A DNA stretch of 9,558 nt. It comes from a bacterium. GTDB lineage: Bacteria; Spirochaetota; JAHITG01. The stretch covers positions 1 to 9,558 of the forward strand of contig JAQTRT010000106.1 in NCBI GenBank assembly GCA_028711675.1, read 5' to 3'. Below, piece after piece: positions 6,929 through 9,558 of the stretch. Position 1 is the stretch's first letter, and each line of letters opens with the position of its first letter. The position numbers were made by a program, and so were the translations under genes. A model generated the notes under the pieces. It had not been told where the DNA came from and made no database searches. It saw nothing but the letters and a program-made list of their open reading frames with translations.

Positions 6929-8998
6929 TCAGCAGATGTTAAAGAGCAGAACGAACGTTGTTCCTGTTCCTTTTTCGCTCTCAAAGGAGATGGTGGCCTG
7001 GTTGTTCTTGAGCAGAGTAAAGGACATAGCCAGGCCCAGGCCGGTCCCTTTGATACCCAGATTATCCCTGGCATAAGCCCCTTTGGTCGTGAAGAAGGGG
7101 GTGAATATCTGCTTCTGCGTTTTCTCGTCCATCCCGATGCCGGTGTCGTTGATCCGCACTTCGAGCTTATTGTTGGTTTCCCTTGTGGAGATTGTGATAC
7201 AGCCCTTTTTTTTGGGAGTGATGGCCTGGCGTGCGTTAATGATAAGGTTCAGAAGCACCTGCTGGATCTGGCCCGGATCAACGTTGATCTTGGAATGGTG
7301 GGCATACTGGGTCCGTATCTCGATGTGCTCCAGTTCGCACAGCGGACGCTGGGTAAGCAGCACATCGTTGATGATGCCGTCGATGTTCACGACCCCCTGA
7401 TAAGAAGCCAGTGGCTTGGTCAGATAGATCAGGTTCGATACGATCTCCTTGCCTTTATTGGACTGATCGATAATCATGTTCAGCGAGGACTTGAGTTCCG
7501 CCTCCCTGACCATACCTGTCATGTACAGTTCGATGTTTCCCTTGATGATGGTCAGGATGTTGTTGAATTCATGGGCTATGCCCGATGCCAGCAGGCCGAC
7601 GGCCGATAATTTTTCGGCCTGGATGAGCTGGTCTTCCAGTTTCTTCCGTTCCGAGATGTCATGGACAACGGCCAGGACCAGGTCACGGCCCTGAAGGACC
7701 AGGGGATTGGTGATGATCTCGACAGGGAACTTTGATCCGTTCTTCTTCCTGTGGTAATCCAGAAGAGAAGAGATATTCCTTTCCTTATCTCCCGGCTGGG
7801 GACTGGCTGTGTCCGCCCGCAGATCAGGCCATTTCATCAGGAGGAATTCCTCATAAGTATAACCGTATATGACGGATGCGGACTGGTTCACTTCAACGAT
7901 GTTTCCGTTCTCCCGGAGCATCAGGAACAGAGCTTCGGATTCGGATTCAAAGAGAACCCTGTACTTTTCTTCGTTTGCTTCCAGGGCTTTTTCTGTGGCG
8001 TTCCTTTTTTCGATCTCTTTTTCAAGCATCTCTTTTTGTTTAAATGAATCCTTGATCAGTTCGGATATGGTCCCGAACTCGTTCCGGCTCTCCTTGATCC
8101 CCTTCAGCAGGGTAAGGTCTTTTGATGAGAGCGTGTCAGAGACCAGTTTCAGAGGCCGGTACACCCATCTCTGGAGCGAGAGGAAAAAAAGGAGGATGAT
8201 GAGAAGGGAGATGAAGAGGTATATATAATAATAGATCTGCTGGAGATGTTCCAGTCTTCCCAGGAAACGGTTCTCGCTGACAAAATCGAGCCGGACCAGC
8301 TCTTTGCCTTCATGATCGGGAAGGATATAACTGACGCTGATCTTTGTCCGGCCGCCGGTCCGGAGCGGGGTTTTTTCCCCCCTGTTGGAAGCGGAAAACG
8401 GAACGGTCGTGATCCTGGAATCCGTGGTTTTCTCCAGTTCGCTGATGAATTCTTTGTCCCACCGTTTTCCGATAAAAAAGAATCCCTGCGGATCGGTCTT
8501 CTTTTCCAGGTCGCTGGTAGGATGGATGGTGCTTCCGCTGACACAGATGATGCCATCCTGGTCTCGAAGGTAAAATGAGATAAAACGGGTCTTGAGGAGC
8601 TTCTTAAAACATAAGGCCGGGATCAGAGCTTTAGCCTTTTCATCCTTTTCCCGGGCAGAGGCGAAATCGAAAAGCTTTTGATCAATGTCGTAGGTCCAGC
8701 AATAATTGACGTTAAATGAGGAGATGACAGAATGGATGTTCTCTTTGCCCCATTTTTTACTCTTGGTCCGGGTGAAAACAACCATGTCATCCCAGCATGT
8801 GTAGTCGTTCACGGTTTTCAGCAGGGAATCGTCGTGCAGTTTCAGTAGTTTTTCAATGATGATCTTCTTCTGTTCTTTCTCGGATTCCAGGAAAAGATCC
8901 CGGATATTCCTGTTCTGGGCCAGGTACAGAAAGAATATAAGCAGGAAGATCAGGATGATGGAAACAAGTACAAGCATGATCTTGGTCTCTGTTTTCAT
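6929..8998 (-). CDS. CHASE4-HAMP-PAS sensor histidine kinase
   Basis: This 689-residue membrane sensor would sense a signal outside the membrane and autophosphorylate on histidine. A first transmembrane segment (about 8-27) is followed by a periplasmic domain to about 253. That domain carries 'NDYTCWDDMV' (64-73), the WDD signature typical of CHASE4, and a later 'LVRLDFV'. A second membrane segment (about 256-274) leads to a HAMP-like region (about 275-330), a PAS domain (about 343-455, 'NGNIVEVNQSASVIYGYT' to 'HDISERKK'), and an H-box with phospho-acceptor His476 in 'GIAHEFNNIL'. The ATPase domain has the N-box 'LLNLIINARQAI' (Asn584, Asn588), G1 'NDTGIGM', F-box 'FTPFFTTKG' and G2 'GTGLGLAM', all intact. 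The H-box style resembles NtrB-type kinases. No response regulator is adjacent in the window. The ATG at 8998 has no good Shine-Dalgarno of its own but overlaps the stop of a small leader frame. The signal is unknown. Confidence 0.9.
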   Translation of the reverse strand: MKTETKIMLVLVSIILIFLLIFFLYLAQNRNIRDLFLESEKEQKKIIIEKLLKLHDDSLLKTVNDYTCWDDMVVFTRTKSKKWGKENIHSVISSFNVNYCWTYDIDQKLFDFASAREKDEKAKALIPALCFKKLLKTRFISFYLRDQDGIICVSGSTIHPTSDLEKKTDPQGFFFIGKRWDKEFISELEKTTDSRITTVPFSASNRGEKTPLRTGGRTKISVSYILPDHEGKELVRLDFVSENRFLGRLEHLQQIYYYIYLFISLLIILLFFLSLQRWVYRPLKLVSDTLSSKDLTLLKGIKESRNEFGTISELIKDSFKQKEMLEKEIEKRNATEKALEANEEKYRVLFESESEALFLMLRENGNIVEVNQSASVIYGYTYEEFLLMKWPDLRADTASPQPGDKERNISSLLDYHRKKNGSKFPVEIITNPLVLQGRDLVLAVVHDISERKKLEDQLIQAEKLSAVGLLASGIAHEFNNILTIIKGNIELYMTGMVREAELKSSLNMIIDQSNKGKEIVSNLIYLTKPLASYQGVVNIDGIINDVLLTQRPLCELEHIEIRTQYAHHSKINVDPGQIQQVLLNLIINARQAITPKKKGCITISTRETNNKLEVRINDTGIGMDEKTQKQIFTPFFTTKGAYARDNLGIKGTGLGLAMSFTLLKNNQATISFESEKGTGTTFVLLFNIC

Positions 8999-9060
8999 AT
9001 GTACTTTTTCTGCCTCAGGGCCTTGCTCACTGGTGACAGGAGAGGGCTGTGCTTCCTCAT
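8995..9060 (-). CDS. Possible 21-residue leader peptide coupled to the kinase start
   Basis: A 21-codon frame (MRKHSPLLSP... ending ...RQKKYI) starts with ATG at 9060. It has a good Shine-Dalgarno AGAAGG 6 bases upstream and ends with TGA at 8997-8995, which overlaps the kinase ATG as ATGA. The kinase start lacks its own clear ribosome site (the nearest GAGG is about 14 bases away), so coupling through this frame would explain its translation. The peptide is basic (two Arg, four Lys, one His) and has no run of one amino acid, so classical attenuation is not indicated. A still shorter frame (9080-9057, 7 codons) ends in an ATGA overlap with this one, which may be chance. No homology is recognised. 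Short length makes chance occurrence possible. Confidence 0.4.
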   Translation of the reverse strand: MRKHSPLLSPVSKALRQKKYI

Positions 9061-9093
9061 GTGGTCCCTTCTCTTACCATGACTTACCCAATC

Positions 9094-9121
9094 AGTATAC
9101 CATGTTTAATTTAATTGTCTA
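9094..9121 (-). promoter_or_regulatory. Promoter of the sensor kinase gene
   Basis: On the minus strand, TAGACA (9121-9116), a 16-bp spacer and TATACT (9099-9094) are seen. A TG one base upstream of the -10 makes it an extended -10 promoter. Transcription would start near 9087, giving a leader of about 89 bases before the kinase ATG, which includes the possible leader peptide. The -35 is one base off consensus. Confidence 0.65.
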
Positions 9122-9185
9122 AAATTTTTATTCCCGGTCAACAGCCTTCTGCCCCCGTTCCCCCGTGTTTTTGCCATTTTTCCCG

Positions 9186-9213
9186 TTGACTTTTAAAATA
9201 AATCAGTTAACAT
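9186..9213 (+). promoter_or_regulatory. Probable promoter of leuD
   Basis: TTGACT (9186-9191), a 16-bp spacer and TAACAT (9208-9213) lie just upstream of leuD. Transcription would start near 9220, about 17 bases before the ATG at 9237. This leaves room for the ribosome site but not for a T-box or leucine leader, so if this promoter is used, any leucine control must act on the promoter itself. The -10 is a moderate match only. Confidence 0.45.
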
Positions 9214-9236
9214 TCCCCTATCAAGGAGCAGAAACC

Positions 9237-9558
9237 ATGGAAAAGATAAAAGGCAAGGTCTGGAAGTTCGGTGAGAACGTCAATACGGACGAGATCATCC
9301 CTGCCCGGTATTTGAATACATCCGATCCCAAGGAACTGGCCCGGCACTGCATGGAGGACGCGGATCCTCAATTTCCTGAAAAGCACGGCCAGGGGGATAT
9401 CATGGTGGCCGGCAAGAATTTCGGATGCGGTTCTTCAAGGGAGCACGCGCCCATCGCCATTAAAGCCTGCGGTATTTCCGCTGTCGTGGCCGATTCTTTT
9501 GCCAGGATCTTTTTCCGGAATGCCGTTAATATCGGCCTGCCCATCGTGGAGATCAGCG
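9237..9558 (+). CDS. leuD: 3-isopropylmalate dehydratase small subunit, 5' part
   Basis: The first 107 codons are present and the frame runs off the right edge; the full protein is usually about 160-170 residues. With the large subunit LeuC it isomerises 2-isopropylmalate to 3-isopropylmalate in leucine biosynthesis, in the cytosol. The ATG at 9237 has AAGGAG 8 bases upstream (9223-9228). Recognisable motifs of the aconitase swivel domain are 'NTDEIIPARYL' (16-26), 'GKNFGCGSSREHAP' (61-74) and 'ADSFARIFFRNAVNIGLP' (86-103). The compact swivel-domain size is of the bacterial/archaeal stand-alone type, so a related homoaconitase or methylmalate-type hydratase small subunit cannot be excluded without its neighbours. 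leuC is not in the window; it would be upstream in many genomes, but here the upstream gene is the divergent kinase, so it may lie elsewhere. Confidence 0.87.
   Translation, partial: MEKIKGKVWKFGENVNTDEIIPARYLNTSDPKELARHCMEDADPQFPEKHGQGDIMVAGKNFGCGSSREHAPIAIKACGISAVVADSFARIFFRNAVNIGLPIVEIS

Noticed and set aside
6926..7609. A 227-codon plus-strand frame opposite the kinase ATPase and H-box region
   Set aside because: It is antisense to conserved N, G1 and G2 boxes and has no ribosome site or family features, so it is a shadow.
9120..9236. A leucine-responsive leader or T-box before leuD
   Set aside because: The probable promoter lies only about 24 bases before the start codon, and no T-box motif or leucine-codon leader frame is seen upstream.
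1..9558. CRISPR arrays, tRNA or rRNA genes, phage or defence systems
   Set aside because: No regularly spaced repeats, no tRNA-like cloverleaf, no rRNA-like stretch and no defence or phage protein motifs were seen on either strand.

Overview
This window is an ordinary bacterial chromosomal stretch of moderate GC with one well-formed small mobile element. All genes but one are read from the minus strand; a partial leucine-biosynthesis gene at the right edge is read from the plus strand. The exported proteins, the phospholipid synthase of the CDP-alcohol phosphatidyltransferase type and a CHASE4 sensor kinase fit a Gram-negative-type bacterium. A spirochaete-like or candidate-phylum anaerobe is possible, but the sequence contains no rRNA or marker gene that settles this.

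Layout in minus-strand order, starting from the right edge. A divergent promoter region (about 8999-9236) separates leuD (plus) from a 689-residue CHASE4-HAMP-PAS-histidine kinase. The kinase has a good promoter and a roughly 90-nt leader. That leader encodes a possible 21-residue peptide whose stop overlaps the kinase start. Next comes a 315-base gap (6614-6928) holding a 128-bp element with terminal inverted repeats. The element splits the loop of a GC-rich hairpin and has duplicated the 4-base loop. After that are pssA (phosphatidylserine synthase) with its own promoter, and a 678-residue membrane-anchored TPR protein 35 bases downstream. A separate promoter then drives a tight three-gene operon: an exported tandem thioredoxin-fold protein, a zinc-ribbon DUF2339 polytopic membrane protein, and a DUF3999-like exported protein that runs off the left edge. 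The last two overlap by 4 bases (TTGA).

The pssA-TPR unit makes membrane lipid and a membrane-anchored scaffold protein. The thioredoxin-DUF2339-DUF3999 unit looks like an envelope module of unknown role, with a redox component joined to the commonly paired DUF2339/DUF3999. The three minus-strand promoters share one architecture: a TTGACA-like box, a 16-bp spacer and TATACT. This helped decide the starts of pssA and of the thioredoxin-fold gene. The best candidates for something undescribed are the hairpin-loop-targeting MITE-like element and the leader peptide coupled to the sensor kinase.
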